From contig MNCI01010832.1 of NCBI GenBank assembly GCA_015680685.1, positions 563 through 64,562 of the forward strand: DNA of 64,000 nucleotides. Direction: 5' to 3'. The DNA is from Gnetum montanum. Its lineage: Eukaryota > Streptophyta > Gnetopsida > Gnetales > Gnetaceae. Under the pieces are notes generated by a model. It searched no databases. It saw only the letters and a program-made list of their open reading frames with translations, and was not told where the DNA came from. Below, one piece after another: positions 11,508 to 22,476 of the stretch (position 1 is the first letter of the stretch; each line of letters opens with the position of its first letter). A program made the translations under genes and the position numbers.

Positions 11508-11756
11508 GTGAAACTATTTGAGGCCTCTCATTTTGAGAAGGCTCTCACTCTCAAAAATTTTACAACACGAAATGCAACTCTAATTGCATTCACTTGGAGA
11601 TTTGACTTTAATGTTAAATACTTGACCTTTAACACAATTCCTTGTTATGTGGAATTGCCAAATCTTCCACTCATTTTTTCATTTGTAGAGAGGGACATTG
11701 TAAAAATCCTCAGTCCTATTATTTCTGACCATAGCATTGTGATTAATGGAACTTAA
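11508..11756 (+). pseudogene. LINE ORF1 fragment, DUF4283-like
   Basis: The 82-codon frame has TWRFDFNVKYLTFNTIPCYV followed by ELPNLPLIF. The pattern 'W.P.FD...' followed by 'VWVELPNLPLEF' is typical of the DUF4283 RNA-binding-like domain in ORF1 of plant L1-type LINEs. The zinc-knuckle part expected downstream is not seen; the gap at 11820 begins soon after. The copy is truncated and not expected to be functional. Confidence 0.55.
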
Positions 11757-11819
11757 ATTCATCATTATTATATCAAACTCAATATAGCTCTTAGGAAGAC
11801 CTCATTAACCCTTGCAGCC

Positions 11820-11870
11820 NNNNNNNNNNNNNNNNNNNNNNNNNNNNNNNNNNNNNNNNNNNNNNNNNNN
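11820..11870. other. Assembly gap (N)
   Basis: A run of N followed by a G-rich segment (11871-11894), suggesting a hard-to-sequence G tract in the LINE. Confidence 0.95.
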
Positions 11871-13260
11871 GGGGGTGGGTGTGGGGGGGTGGGGTTTCTT
11901 CAACTACCAAATTCCAAGTATCAAACCTAGTCCACCTTTAAGAAAAAGTTCTACCTTTCTGATGGGATGGATGCCTCTTCTCGCGATCCCCTTCACAGAT
12001 TTACTTAGAGAAATCTCCATCTTAGGTAGGCTTGCATCTACAGTAAGTTAGATAGGTTCTATTTTTCCATTCTTTATTTTTGGAAAGCCTTCTTTGCTAC
12101 TATGGTTCATCAACATGCTATCTTATTAGATCATTTTCTCATCTCTATATCTATCCAGATTCATGACAGTAACCATAGACAAAGATTCCATCTTTTCTAA
12201 CTACATAATAACTAATTCTCTTTCCCTTCCACCCAACCTCTTCTTTCTAAGCTTTGCAATGCTGAACCTAGGCCCTTAGATCAGGTGGGTTGGATTAAAT
12301 GGTGGCATCATGCTTCTTGTAGGGTGCAGAACTTTGCTTGTTCATATGGTAAGGCAGTGGCTACTTTGGCCAAATAAGAATACAACAACATTCACCTTAC
12401 TATTAAACATTTAATTGATAGATTAGCTCAAGATCCTTTCAACACTCTAGTTCACGAGGAGTTAGCTAGAGCCTGGTTAGCCTTCCAACAATGGAAGTGT
12501 ATAGAGCATAAAGTGCCTTAACTAAAAGTAGACTCGCTTAGTTAAATATTCAAGATGAACACTATAAGGAATTTTTCAAGTATCTAAATAGCTCTTCTGC
12601 TTCACATTCTTTAGACAAAATCTCTAGTGATGGTACCACCATTATTGATCACAACAGTATCCTCTCATTTCTTAAGAAACATTATGAAATCCTTTTTGTA
12701 GCTACCCCTATGGAAATCTCATCATTTGAGGCTACTACCCTTAATTATCCTAGTCTTATTAATTCTACTATGTTGGAAAGTTTAGACATTGATATCAGTA
12801 AGTTGCTTGTTCCAAGTTGAGTCATGGGAAGGCTCCTAGTTATGATGATTTCCCCATTGAATTTTTTCAAACTCATTGGGACCTGGTGGAAAATGATCTT
12901 CTCCAAGTTATTAGAGAGGCTATCATTATTAGTTCCCTTAGGCCCAATCTAAATCAAGGGATTATTCATCTCCTCCCTAAGTCTAGGGATCCTAACTGTA
13001 TCTCTAATTAGCATCCCATAACTCTTCTTAACGTGGTGTATAAAATTTGGGCTAAGTGCTTAGGTTATTTATTGGATTCAAAAGAAACTTGAAAAATGGA
13101 AGACTAAACCCCTCAGTCTAGCTAACAAGTACCTTGTATGTAAGTCTATATGTGCATCTACACATGTGTATTACTCTTCATGTTGGGCCCCCTCCCAGGC
13201 TACTTATCAGAAGCTTGAACAATTATTTCGTGACTTCATGTGGTCCTCTAAAGATCCTTA

Positions 13261-13265
13261 GAAAG
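13261..13265. repeat. 5' target-site duplication of element B
   Basis: GAAAG immediately before the LTR matches AAAAG at 26403-26407 with one mismatch. Joining 13265 to 26408 restores the LINE sequence (codons for P-stop-K-G-F-H-C-V-T) in register. Confidence 0.75.
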
Positions 13266-14165
13266 TGATGAACTGTCATTAAGTCGATGCATCGACTGGG
13301 CTGCGTATATGCGACTGTGTCGACGCGGGCCTATCGATGTAGCCTTCCTGCATCGACATGGCCTTATTTACGCAGCCGCCTATCTCGACCTATAAATAAG
13401 AGGGCCTTATACCTCATTTAGGCACCTTTCAATTAGTTGTAGCGAAGCTCTTGTAGTTTGTTCCTGCAAGAGATAGAATATTTTCCAAGTGCCCGCAGCA
13501 GGTGTAAGAAAAGTGATCGGCTCTTTATTTGAGCGTTGATGTATCTAAGCCCATTGGCATGACAGCAATAAAGACAAACTATTCAAGAATTCCTTGCAAC
13601 ATTTGGACTTAGCTATTTTATGCATTTAGTAGTTTAATATGTTTATGCTTTGTTAATTACTTGCTAATTACTTAGGTTTCTGTTATTATTATTTCAATCG
13701 CTATTGCTCATTCATAGTTCGTAAAGGCCATAAGTATGACCATCTCGAACATAAATCAAACACTTGCTAAATCCAGTGATGCTTAACGTCTGGTAACCCA
13801 AAAGTGTTAGGAGATGCTCAGAACGTGCTTAGAAGATGGGATCGGATACTTATGCTAGGAATAGTTAGAATACAAGCTAGGATAATTAGAGATTAGATAG
13901 TAGTTTATTCCTTACTTTTCATACCTTAATTAGCCGCCAAAATGATAATTAAAAGCTATAAAAATCATTAGCCTTAGTCTCACTTAACCATCGTAAACAG
14001 AACCTCACAAGTGAGATTGGGATGCCAACGACCATTCTAACCCAAGGTTTCACCGGTTAGAGTCTGGTGTATGTTAAGTGCTTACAATCTACGGATTTCG
14101 ATCTAGTTGCATGTGAACGCCCGTGATTCGTATGGTTGGGCGTAGGGGTACCTGGCCGCTCATCA
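13266..14165 (+). mobile_element. 5' LTR of element B
   Basis: The LTR is 900 bp, from TGATGAACTG to CGCTCATCA, directly followed by the primer-binding site. In the 61 terminal bases it differs from the 3' LTR copy at 8 sites. Seven of these are C-to-T or G-to-A changes in the 3' copy, mostly at CG or CNG sites, as expected from decay of methylated cytosines. Confidence 0.85.
13282..13398 (+). promoter_or_regulatory. LTR B promoter: palindromes and TATA box
   Basis: It starts with the perfect 16-bp palindrome AGTCGATGCATCGACT (13282-13297). GCGTATATGCG, GTCGACGC and ATCGATG motifs follow, then TATAAATA at 13391-13398. The layout matches the other LTRs, but the motifs differ from the GATATC arrays of LTRs A and E. 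Confidence 0.6.
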
Positions 14166-14184
14166 TTGGCACCATTTCTGGGGA
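14166..14184 (+). promoter_or_regulatory. Primer-binding site of element B
   Basis: TTGGCACCATTTCTGGGGA lies directly after the LTR end. It resembles TGGCGCCGTTGCCGGGGA, the site complementary to the 3' end of plant tRNA-Asp that Athila-type elements use (from family knowledge). Confidence 0.6.
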
Positions 14185-15280
14185 CTGTTAGTCTTACATG
14201 CGTCATCTAACCTTAGTGAAATTATCATACAAGTCATTGGGATGGACCCAGGATAGAAACATTTACACATGCTAGGTGAATTTAAGTAAATAGTAAGGTA
14301 CACTAATTACATGGATCATCTAACATCCAACATGTCTTCTCACAAGAGAGAGGTATTCGAACCATTGGTGCCACAAGAATGTTGGGTGGTGTACAAACAT
14401 CCTGATCAATATGTCCCTGATTTCACATTCATCCTACATCAGGATGAGCATCTGTAATGGCAGGACATGGAGGGTAGCATCATGCAACCATCCGACTGAT
14501 CAACTCCTGTGATGCTATATCACAATCTAGGCAGGTTAGGCATCTAGGACCGAGTGGCGGAGTATGTCATGGAGGACCATGACTACCAAGACTATCGTTC
14601 CACGGAGGCTCAATGGACAAGAGACTAGCAGCAAGCGGAGAGATATCAATAACAGAAGGGAAAATAATTTAGTAACCCCTTATTCTCGCAAGGGCTGCAA
14701 GACGATGGGGATCCAGTCTTTCATGATACCTATTCAATCGAACTTCCCTTGGGGCAACAGATCCTCCAGTCAATCAGTCAGAACAAACCTCTAAGTGACC
14801 ACGATCCTCAAGGGGATGGAGGGTCATGTAGCAAGGCTGGGCAAGATGATCGAGGCCGCCATCAGGGTAGAGGGGAAGATCGACACTAGAGCAGTGGCAA
14901 TGCCTCTCCTTCTTCTCCGTCCTCTCACTCTACTACATCTTCATCCAACTCAAGCTCTGAGCGTAACAGGGGAAGGAGAGAGTGAAAGGATGATGGTAAA
15001 AAGGTTTGGAAGGGGCAACGTGAGGAAGCGCACGACCAATCGTGCGATGCTTGCCGACATGAAAGGAGGGGTAGCCGAAATCATCACAGACATCATGGTC
15101 CCCAACAAGACTATGATTTGGAAAAGCCATTGTTGGCTACTTGGGGCATGCTCCAGATTGTTGAGGTAGTTCAAATTCCTAGTAGGCACATGAAGGATAG
15201 CCGGATCAAGCGCATTGATATGAACAACATCCCCAGATTTGAAGGGGGATACAACTGTGATCCACAGACCCACCTGTAGG

Positions 15281-15285
15281 CATTT
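15281..15285. repeat. Target-site duplication of solo LTR C (5' copy)
   Basis: CATTT here pairs with CGTTC at 16136-16140 (two mismatches). Joining 15285 to 16141 restores the gag codons for A-F-H-D-A. Confidence 0.6.
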
Positions 15286-16135
15286 TGATGAAGTGATATA
15301 TAGTTAATACGTCGACTAGGCCATGTATAAGGGGCCCCATATACGTGGCTGCGTTGATGCAGCCCCATCGACATGGCCCCATTTACATAGCCGCCTATCC
15401 CGACCTATAAATAAGAGGGTCTTCCGCCTCATTTAAGAGGCTTTGAGTAGTTGTAGCGAAGCCCTTGCATTTTGTTTTCGTAGGAGTTAGATTATTTTCC
15501 CAATGCATGCCCGCAGTGTAATGATTGTATTTGTACGGAACCTTTATTTGAGTGTGACGTAGTTGGACGCGCACATGACCAGAAATAAAGATCAAGATTA
15601 CTTCATCATTGCAGAATTCACTTAGATTTAATTGTTATTGTTATTTATTGTTTTCTTAGTTAATATTTCTTTATCATCATTTACTATTCCTGTTGTTAAA
15701 TGTGGAATGAGTACGACTTAATCACGAGCATTTAAGTGTGACTACTTGGTAACCCAGTAGCGTACCTAGGATCTACGCTTGGTAATCCTAGTAGTAGTCG
15801 TGCACAAGGTCCAAGATGTATACGGATGATTAAGGAACAGATGCTCATCGCACTTAGGTTAACTTAGAATTCATTTCTTATTACTCATTAGTTTAATCAA
15901 TATTATTCTCCATTGTGTCTAGGAGTAGTAGTAGTTTAGGATCACATCATACGCCTCACTCTGGAATAAACCATACGTGATAAAGCAAATAATAGTCCAG
16001 GTGGGAAGACAGTGAACTGCAATCAACGTGTAACTATCTAGATACCACAACTAGCCTGTCCATGGAGTTTGACCGGATCGTGTGTGAACGCTCGTATTCG
16101 TATGGTTGAGTGTAAGGGTACCTCGCCGCTCATCA
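15286..16135 (+). mobile_element. Solo LTR C inside gag of element B
   Basis: It is 850 bp, TGATGAAGTG to CGCTCATCA, with the family skeleton (TATA box, AATGCATGCCCGCAGTG, ATAAAGATCAAGATTAC, GGGTACC end). No internal element sequence is next to it and gag continues on both sides in register, so it is a solo LTR left by recombination. It must be younger than B's own insertion. Confidence 0.8.
15309..15413 (+). promoter_or_regulatory. LTR C promoter with GGGGCCCC-centred palindrome
   Basis: An imperfect 26-bp palindrome (15322-15347; arms CATGTATAAGGGG and CCCCATATACGTG, two mismatched pairs) lies upstream of TATAAATA at 15406-15413, with GTCGAC and ATCGACATGG motifs. The same palindrome type occurs in front of the third ORF of B at 22026-22051. 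Confidence 0.6.
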
Positions 16136-17530
16136 CGTTCCATGACGCCTGCACCATGCAAAACATTGACAATGATTGGAAATGGCTGAAGCTATTCCCT
16201 TGCACACTCATCAAAGAAGCTGAAAGTTGGTATCGATCCTTGGAACTAGAATCAATCAGACGATGGAGTACAANCACTCTCAACGGGCACAGCTTCGCCA
16301 CATCATTAATGGGCTCTATTTTGAAACATGAAAGACCCTTGGTGTATTCGCCAAGGGACAACTGTCAGAGCTAAGGGCCCACCAATTGTAGCACCTCATT
16401 GAATAAGTGGCCAAGGAGGAAGGAAAACTTAGGAAAAAGGAGAGTACAAAAGAATTTAGCCGGGACCCTTCCCTTAGAAAAAGGGAGGTCCAATTTTGTG
16501 ATGAGGAGGATGAATCACCACTGGAAGCAGCGGTGAACCGAAATACTTTGCAGTTACAAAAGTTTGCATCTAAAATATCAGCAAAGGTGGATAAGATGTG
16601 GGACTCTTTGGACGAGAAATTCCAAAGTGTATTGAAAATTGCAGAAGAGTCCAGAGAATAAGGTAATGACCATGATCGGCATAGGAAGAAGGGAGCTAAA
16701 CGTGCCCAACATAAGGGTAAGGGCAAAGTTACTGTAGCAGAGTAGGTTGCAGACTCTGACACTGAGGAGGATAATAAATGTGGCATATGCCAATATGAAC
16801 ATCCTAAGGGATGTTGTCCTGTGGTGTCACATCTTCAAGAGTCTGGGGTGTATGCCTTAAACCCTCGTTTGGCACAACGGCAAACACCCCGAAGGTTGCC
16901 TTATCCACAAGGCAATTCCAGGTGATTCCACCAGTAGTAGCAAGGATATTATCCAAGTGGAACACCCCCGCAACCGTATGAATACTTCCAATAGTGGCAA
17001 CAACCACAAGCGTGGGGGATGCCACCTCTAAGACAACAGTACCCTTATAAATAACCAGATCCTTATGGGTACTATGTTCAGCAACCGGTCTCTCCAAGAG
17101 ACTCTTCCAGTCATGCGGCCTTTCCAAGTTATTACCACCCCCCTGAATATTTTTGACATCCATCTCCATCACCCAGAGGGGCAAACGCACATCTCTTATA
17201 TCCTCCATCACCTTCTCCTACCATTCCTCCACAACATCCCACTCAGTTGCCACCTACTCCATTAATGTAGGAAGAAATACCGCCATAGCCACAATAATGA
17301 AGCGCTACGAGGGCTATTAACTTACAACCGGCACCTCGGTCGAGTGGACCAGAACCCAAGCCACGGAAACATCCTTTCTTTCGGTCCAATAATCTGAACA
17401 CACCCTCACCTACGCCTATGGCTAGTGCCTCCAAACCTACCAATGCCTCCACCATCATACCGCCCAAGTAGCCCTCCAGCCAACCATACTCCAATGTTCA
17501 AATGGTCATGCTCACACATGCTGTGACTGA

Positions 17531-18180
17531 CTGGATCAAAGTAGGTCATCTTCCCTAGGAATTGACTAATCTAAGAAGCCCCCTCATCTATCTTCAAGTG
17601 GCAGGGAATGAGCTATGCAAAGCTCTTCTGGACTCAGGGTCAGGGGTCAATTTGATCTCTCACGATATGTAGAAGAACTAGAACTTGCCCCCGCTAAAGA
17701 AGAGCAACATCCGGCTCGAGTTAGCAGACCAGTCCATCACCGTTCCCTTGGGTTTGGTGGAGGACATTGTGACCACTTTTTGCGGGTGGTCCTATCCTGC
17801 TGATTTCCTGGTCATCCGTGTAGAGAACTGCAAGGGGAACTTTCCAATCATCATGGGAAGAGCCTGGCTAAGCATGGTGGATGTACGATTAGGACTCTGA
17901 GATCTATCCCTGGAAATTTCAAAGGAAAATCCTTTCGGGAAGATTGAGAAGAAGCACATTCCATGCATCACGTACAGTGACTCAGGGTGCAACTGTGTGT
18001 AGCAGTTATGGTCTGCTAAGCAGATATCCATTCAAGCATGTAGTTGGTGTATCGAGAAATCACCTATTCAACAGTGCCTGTATGCAACAGCCACTAACCA
18101 AGAGGGTACCCAGTGGCTAACAGCTGACCCTACTAGCAGCGCACTGTGCATGGAACTGTCTAAGGGGCTAGTGCAAGCCT
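17531..18180 (+). pseudogene. Retropepsin-like protease region of element B
   Basis: The frame near 17613-17670 reads ALLDSGSGVNLISHDM. The D-S-G in this hydrophobic setting is the retropepsin active site (family: D-S/T-G). GLVEDIVTTFCGWSYPADFL and NFPIIMGRAWLSMVDVRLGL follow, the usual end of the fold in Athila/Tat elements. Stops at several codons (for example after HDM) break the frame. Elements D (NFGLG) and 3 (DLGSS) have the same region with damaged active sites, so B keeps the best copy. Confidence 0.7.
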
Positions 18181-19050
18181 ATGTTGAAAGCATGGATGAG
18201 ATGGAAAAGGTTCATCAATAGGTCTCTACGGTTGATGACCAAGATGACTGGGGAGAGCTACAAATCCCTAAGAGCTTCAAACAAGAACACCTGGAGCTAA
18301 AGTCCTTACCAGCTCACTTGGAATATGCATTTTTGCAAAATGGAAAGCTGGTATTTATCAATGCCGCCCTTGCTCCTGAACAGAAACAAAGTTTGATAGA
18401 GATGGTAAACAAATGGGTTGCTGCGTTTACATGGTCATATCTTGAGTTGACTGGAGTTGATCCTAGGGTTTGCTAACATCGGATCTATCTTGACCCTTCC
18501 ATGAAGCCATGACAATAGCCACAAAGACGGTTGAATCCCAAACTGAAGCAGATTGTAAAAGATGAAATCGATCAATTTCTCAAGGCGGGATTCATCTATT
18601 CTATCACCGATAGCAAATGGGTTAGCCCACTCGTTATTGTGCCCAAGAAAGGTGGCAAGTGGAGGGTCTGTATTGATTTCTAGTTACTCAATATGGCGAC
18701 CTTCAAGGACCACTTCCACTCCCATTTGTGGACCAGGTGTTGGACACCATCACAGGGCATCGTTACTACAACTTTTGGATGGTTATAGTGGTTATAACCA
18801 ACTCCAAATAGCACCAGAGGACTAGGCCAAAATAACGTTCACAAGTCCATGGGGGACTTTTTCATATAAGAAGATGCCCTTTGGCCTATGCAATGTGTCT
18901 GCTATGTTCCAACGCCTTGTCCTAAGCATCTTCCAGCAACAAATCAGCAATGGTTTAGAAGTCTTCATGGATGACTTCTCCACCTATGGGGCCATGTTTG
19001 AGCAAGCCTTGGACCTTCTAGAGCAGGTTCTGAAAAGGTGTGTCAACACC
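18181..19050 (+). pseudogene. pol: Reverse transcriptase region of element B
   Basis: This would copy RNA into DNA. Visible motifs are RRLNPKLKQIVKDEIDQFL (near 18540), IYSITDSKWVSPLVIVPKKG (18595-18655), WRVCID and, at 18964-18978, FMDDF, the catalytic motif with both aspartates intact. A TAG at 18681-18683 stands where D has TGG (Trp), and frameshifts occur near 18720-18780. The domain ends with LLEQVLKR, and then the RNase H domain is missing: at about 19050 the sequence jumps to the start of the integrase linker (LSRLRWDD). Confidence 0.8.
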
Positions 19051-20380
19051 ACTTGTCTCGGTTACGATGGGATGATGTAGAAGAAGAGGAGCCCTTATCT
19101 GACCAGTTTCCAGATGAACTCCTCTTCATAAGCGCAATTGATCCTCAAGTACCCAAGGAATCCCCTTGGTTCAGCCGCATCCTCACCTACCTCACAACCC
19201 AGGAGTTGCCAAAGGAGTGGAACCATCGGTAGAAACAGTAGTTAATCCATAAGGCCAAGCATTTCATGGAAATCAATGGCCACCTTTACAAGGTGTGTGC
19301 AGATGGCTTGGTTCAATGGTGTGTCCCTGATGACAATACCCTGTGCGTCCTCTAAGATGCTCACGATGGCCCTTGTGGGGGCCACTATGCTGGATGCCGC
19401 ACGACCATTAAAATCCTGCTTGCAGGGTATTACTGGCCTACAATCTTCAGGGATGCACAATGGTTGGCCCACTCCTACGAATGATGCCAGAGGGATGGTG
19501 AGATGACGGCACGATTGGAGGGATCTCAATAGTGGATCCAACCACTGGAACCCTTTGACATATGGGGTATCGACTTCATGGGACCCATCACCCCCTTGTC
19601 AAATGGAAAGGCATACATCATCATAGCTATGGACTACTGTACAAAGTGGGCAGAAGCGACAACCGTCGTCGACTATTCTTCCAACACTGTCGCACGATTT
19701 GTCCAGCAACAAATCGTTACTAGGTTTGGAGTGCCTCGTGCACTCATTTCTAATAATGGAACTCACTTCACGAGTGTCACTTTTCAAAAACTCATGCAAC
19801 GCTTAGGGGTAACACATAAATTTACAACACCCTATCATCCCCAAGCCAATAGGCAAGCCGAAGTTACCAATAGGAAGATCACCAAGATCCTTACCCAAAC
19901 CATCAGCAAATACAGGAGGGATTGGAGTACCAAACTCAACGATGCCCTATGGGCCTATCGCTCCACTTGGAAACTTCCTGTAGGGTGCTCTTCTTATGAG
20001 TTAGTGTATGAAAAGTTGTCAACACTTCCAATCCAAGCAGAAATTTAGATACTATCCATAGCCAGTGACCTAGGCCTTGACCTACCGCTAGCACAATGTG
20101 AACGAATAATCAATTTAAGTGTGCTAGATGAGAACCAATTAGTGGCCCTGTCTTCAAATGAAATCCATAAGGCCTATAATAAGAAACGACATGATCTTAG
20201 GATTCAGAAGGTCACATTTAGGTGTGGAGACAAGGTGTTGTATTGGAACCCCTCACACGTATCTCAATCGACTAAGTTTCAAACACTGTGGGAGGGACCT
20301 TACATTATCTCTGAAACCTTTTCATCTAGGGCCTTGCTTATCCACAACCTGAGGACCCCACCAGAACACAGTTAGTCAAT
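19051..20380 (+). pseudogene. pol: Integrase region of element B
   Basis: The integrase would insert the cDNA. LSDQFPDELLFISAIDPQVP begins the linker. An N-terminal zinc-finger part follows (HDGPCGGHYAG..CRTTIK, then C..C damaged), then the core [19 protein letters not shown] (from 19563). The core frame 19578-20048 is open for 156 codons. The second catalytic site reads SNNGTHF instead of the usual SDNGTHF, so the aspartate is lost (one G-to-A change); the glutamate is kept in [14 protein letters not shown]. The C-terminal part has LWEGPYIISETFSSRALL (20281-20340). It is inactive by both the missing aspartate and stops. Confidence 0.8.
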
Positions 20381-20399
20381 CGCCAACAACTAAAACCCT

Positions 20400-22000
20400 T
20401 TCATGAACTCCACTCAACCAGTGCCACCACCTCACCATCACCCGGTCGACCTCGTTCCATTTTTCACGTCTCCTCCTTTCCACCTAGTCGTGGGGAAGAC
20501 TGTCATCCCTACTGATCCATTTCACTACACCCCTCACCATTTTGTAATTTTTTTTTATTTTATTTTACACTTTTTTTTCACCATCATTCCTACATTTGCA
20601 CATTCTTTGAACATTTTTTCCTTTTCTTTACTTATTTTTCATTTCTTTGTACCTGTTCCATTTTTTTGCGTACTTGCTAATCCATCGTCGTATTGTCTTC
20701 AGGCGTCTGGCGCGATTGATTTTTATTACCATGGGTACTGTAATAGTCTTCCTCATTATCTGGCTCATGCCATTGCATGGTTGTCCTTGGATTTTACATT
20801 TATTTTCAGCTCATAAACTCAGTAGTGAGTCCACGTCATCCACCCATTCCACCACTTCATGGTTTTCCTTCTGTTGGAAGCATGCAACCCCTTCACTTAA
20901 AAAAACATTTTAATTAATGTGTGACTTGTGTAGTTCCAAACCTCGGGGATGACCCAATGGTTTGAATCAGGTGTGACTTCAAAGGGAATGTAGCATTCGT
21001 CGCTCTCTCTTATCCCCTGGGTTGTTGGTGTGCCCTTACGAATTTCCTACCACTCCTAGTTTCTCTCTCCATGGAAGCTTCTGGGTAGTTCGACCTTGCA
21101 TGGTATGGTCCTCATCGCAATATATATATATATATATATATAATATGAAGATTCAAAGCACACCCCTTGGTTGAATGCATGCACACACGCATGGGTCTTT
21201 GCATGGTGTGGTTCCCCCAAACAGCAAACAAACTCATAACCTCACTATGTGGGAATTCAAAGCACACCCCTTAGACCACCTCTAACAGGCCACAAGCACC
21301 CATTATGGGACTTCCTTCATCCCCTCTAACTTCATCCCATTTCACTTTCTTCCTCTCACATTTGTTGGGGTGGTGGTTCTCTATGGGTGCATTATTGCTT
21401 CCTTGGGGGATGGCTGAGGCTTCATTTGTTGCTACGATGTCACTAGCTACAGATGGTTTTGGGTCTGACCTTAGGAAAGGTTCTACTGGGTCACTTACCC
21501 ACAATCGCACACGGGTTTCATGTGGCCGACAATCGAAATTCCCATTCTCTCATCTCCCTCTGTTCCTGCTTCTCTTCATACTCACCTCATTGTCCTTTTA
21601 CTGTTTTGTGGGTTCATCGTGATTTCTGTAGGCTTCTCATGCCTTGGCGGGATCTCTTGGTTTGGAGTCTTAACTAGCTAACACCAATTCTTAGCACCTG
21701 AGGGTATGCAGGGGCTATGAAGGCTATTTCCTACTATGGGGAGGACCCACCTGCATATTCTTGGTCCCGCTTATTACGTCTCCCATCCTTTGGATTTCTT
21801 GGTTAATTATTTTCCATATCCCATCGTTCGATTTCTTCCTTGCAGAGTTCTTTTTGTGTCTCATTCTCCGATTTTTTGTCTCTTTTTTGCACCCACTTAC
21901 CTTCCTCATGTTCTCAGCCATGATCGGGCCTCTCACGTGCTTCAACCGTCCCAATTTGGCTTTTCAAATTCATCGTTTCGGGTTTTTTCCGAGCTGCTCA
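20400..22000 (+). other. Post-pol non-coding region of element B
   Basis: About 1.6 kb between integrase and the internal promoter. It contains pyrimidine-rich DNA (20540-20660), a (TA)n run at 21121-21142, and a repeated 18-mer ATTCAAAGCACACCCCTT at 21151 and 21255. ORFs up to 157 codons here show no domain, have biased composition and are not shared with D, so I treat them as chance. Confidence 0.5.
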
Positions 22001-22011
22001 ACGCTGGTCAA

Positions 22012-22116
22012 CGGGTGTACAGCATTGCGTATACGGGGCCCCGTATACGCAGTGCCTGCATATACACGGCTATGTATACGTAGCCTCGTTGATGCAGCAC
22101 CTAACCCCTATATATA
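22012..22116 (+). promoter_or_regulatory. Internal promoter-like module of element B
   Basis: It contains a perfect 26-bp palindrome at 22026-22051 (arm TGCGTATACGGGG and its exact complement). Further TGCATATACACGG and ATGTATACGTAG motifs follow, then TATATATA at 22109-22116. This repeats the layout of the LTR U3 regions (palindromes then TATA) but lies deep inside the element, 360 bp before the third ORF. I infer a second promoter for that ORF. Confidence 0.5.
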
Positions 22117-22259
22117 CATCCACTACGCTTTGCAATTTTCATCATCTAGAGTCCAAATTGAGGGGAGTTTTTGCCATTTTTTTTCTAACCCTTCCCAACG
22201 CTCCTACGTTCCATCGCGTGTCCGCATCAACTGATCCTTGCCCTTTTACGCAACTAGAG

Positions 22260-22476
22260 GTATGCTCTCAGTCATGGGGGGGGGGGGGGCCTATGTGTAA
22301 TTAATTAATTAGTTTGTTAATTATGAAAAATTTGGCCCTAACCCATAAATTAACACTCTGGAAGACTTAATGATGTGCTTGTGCCAATAACACAACTTAG
22401 TTAAACTGAGAAGGTATATATGGATCATCTTAAGCTACTTATGAACAGTCTAAAGGGTGGTTATGTTTGATTGCAG
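22260..22476 (+). other. Predicted leader intron before the third ORF (B)
   Basis: ACTAGAG|GTATGC at 22259/22260 is a good donor. GTTTGATTGCAG ending at 22476 is a good acceptor, and the ATG follows immediately. The 217-bp intron would contain a G run (22276-22289) and AT-rich DNA. The acceptor is conserved in position in D (GATTGCAG|ATG) and A (GATTATAG|ATG). The splicing itself is a prediction. Confidence 0.45.

Larger units (their letters stand above)
11270..13260 (+). mobile_element. LINE (L1-type), 5' part, interrupted at 13260
   Basis: ORF1 is recognisable at 11508-11756. After the gap at 11820-11870, ORF2 pieces follow: the segment before the reverse transcriptase (WIKWWHHASCRVQNFACSYG near 12290), then the reverse transcriptase start (12817-13100: GKAPSYDDFPIEFFQTHWD, then NQGIIHLLPKS and HPITLLNVVYKI). 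It then jumps, through an internal deletion near 13070, to KWKTKPLSLANKYLV and HVYYSSCWAPSQATYQKLE (13095-13260). The frame is broken by element B at 13261 and resumes at 26408. It is a decayed pseudogene copy. Confidence 0.75.
14332..17530 (+). pseudogene. gag: gag of element B (split by solo LTR C)
   Basis: Gag should form the particle and bind the RNA. The start MSSHKREVFEPLVPQ is shared in outline with element 3 (55884) and D (40675). Then come an arginine/serine-rich part (14560-15170), FEGGYNCDPQTHL before the LTR, and HDACTMQNIDNDW.. ESWYRSLELESIRRW after it. Next are the coiled segment KFASKISAKVDKMWDSLDEK (16560-16620) and the zinc knuckle CGICQYEHPKGC (near 16780). The last part is proline-rich. 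Frameshifts, several TAG codons and a small deletion near 16274 break it. It is clearly gag by position and by agreement among three copies. Confidence 0.7.

Noticed and set aside
20403-20816. 137-codon ORF after integrase of B as an envelope gene
   Set aside because: It is hydrophobic only because of T-rich DNA, has no signal-peptide plus anchor arrangement, and is absent from element D.
21121-21142. (TA)n run as a regulatory element
   Set aside because: It is a simple microsatellite; a similar one lies near 49790. No positional conservation relative to the ORFs was seen.
21305-22234. ORFs of 105-157 codons in the post-pol region of element B
   Set aside because: Biased composition (F, S, L, P), overlapping frames, no domain, not shared with element D; and the internal promoter palindrome lies inside one of them.
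22276-22289. Run of 14 Gs as a polypurine tract
   Set aside because: No LTR follows; it lies inside the predicted leader intron and may be a slippage or sequencing artefact.
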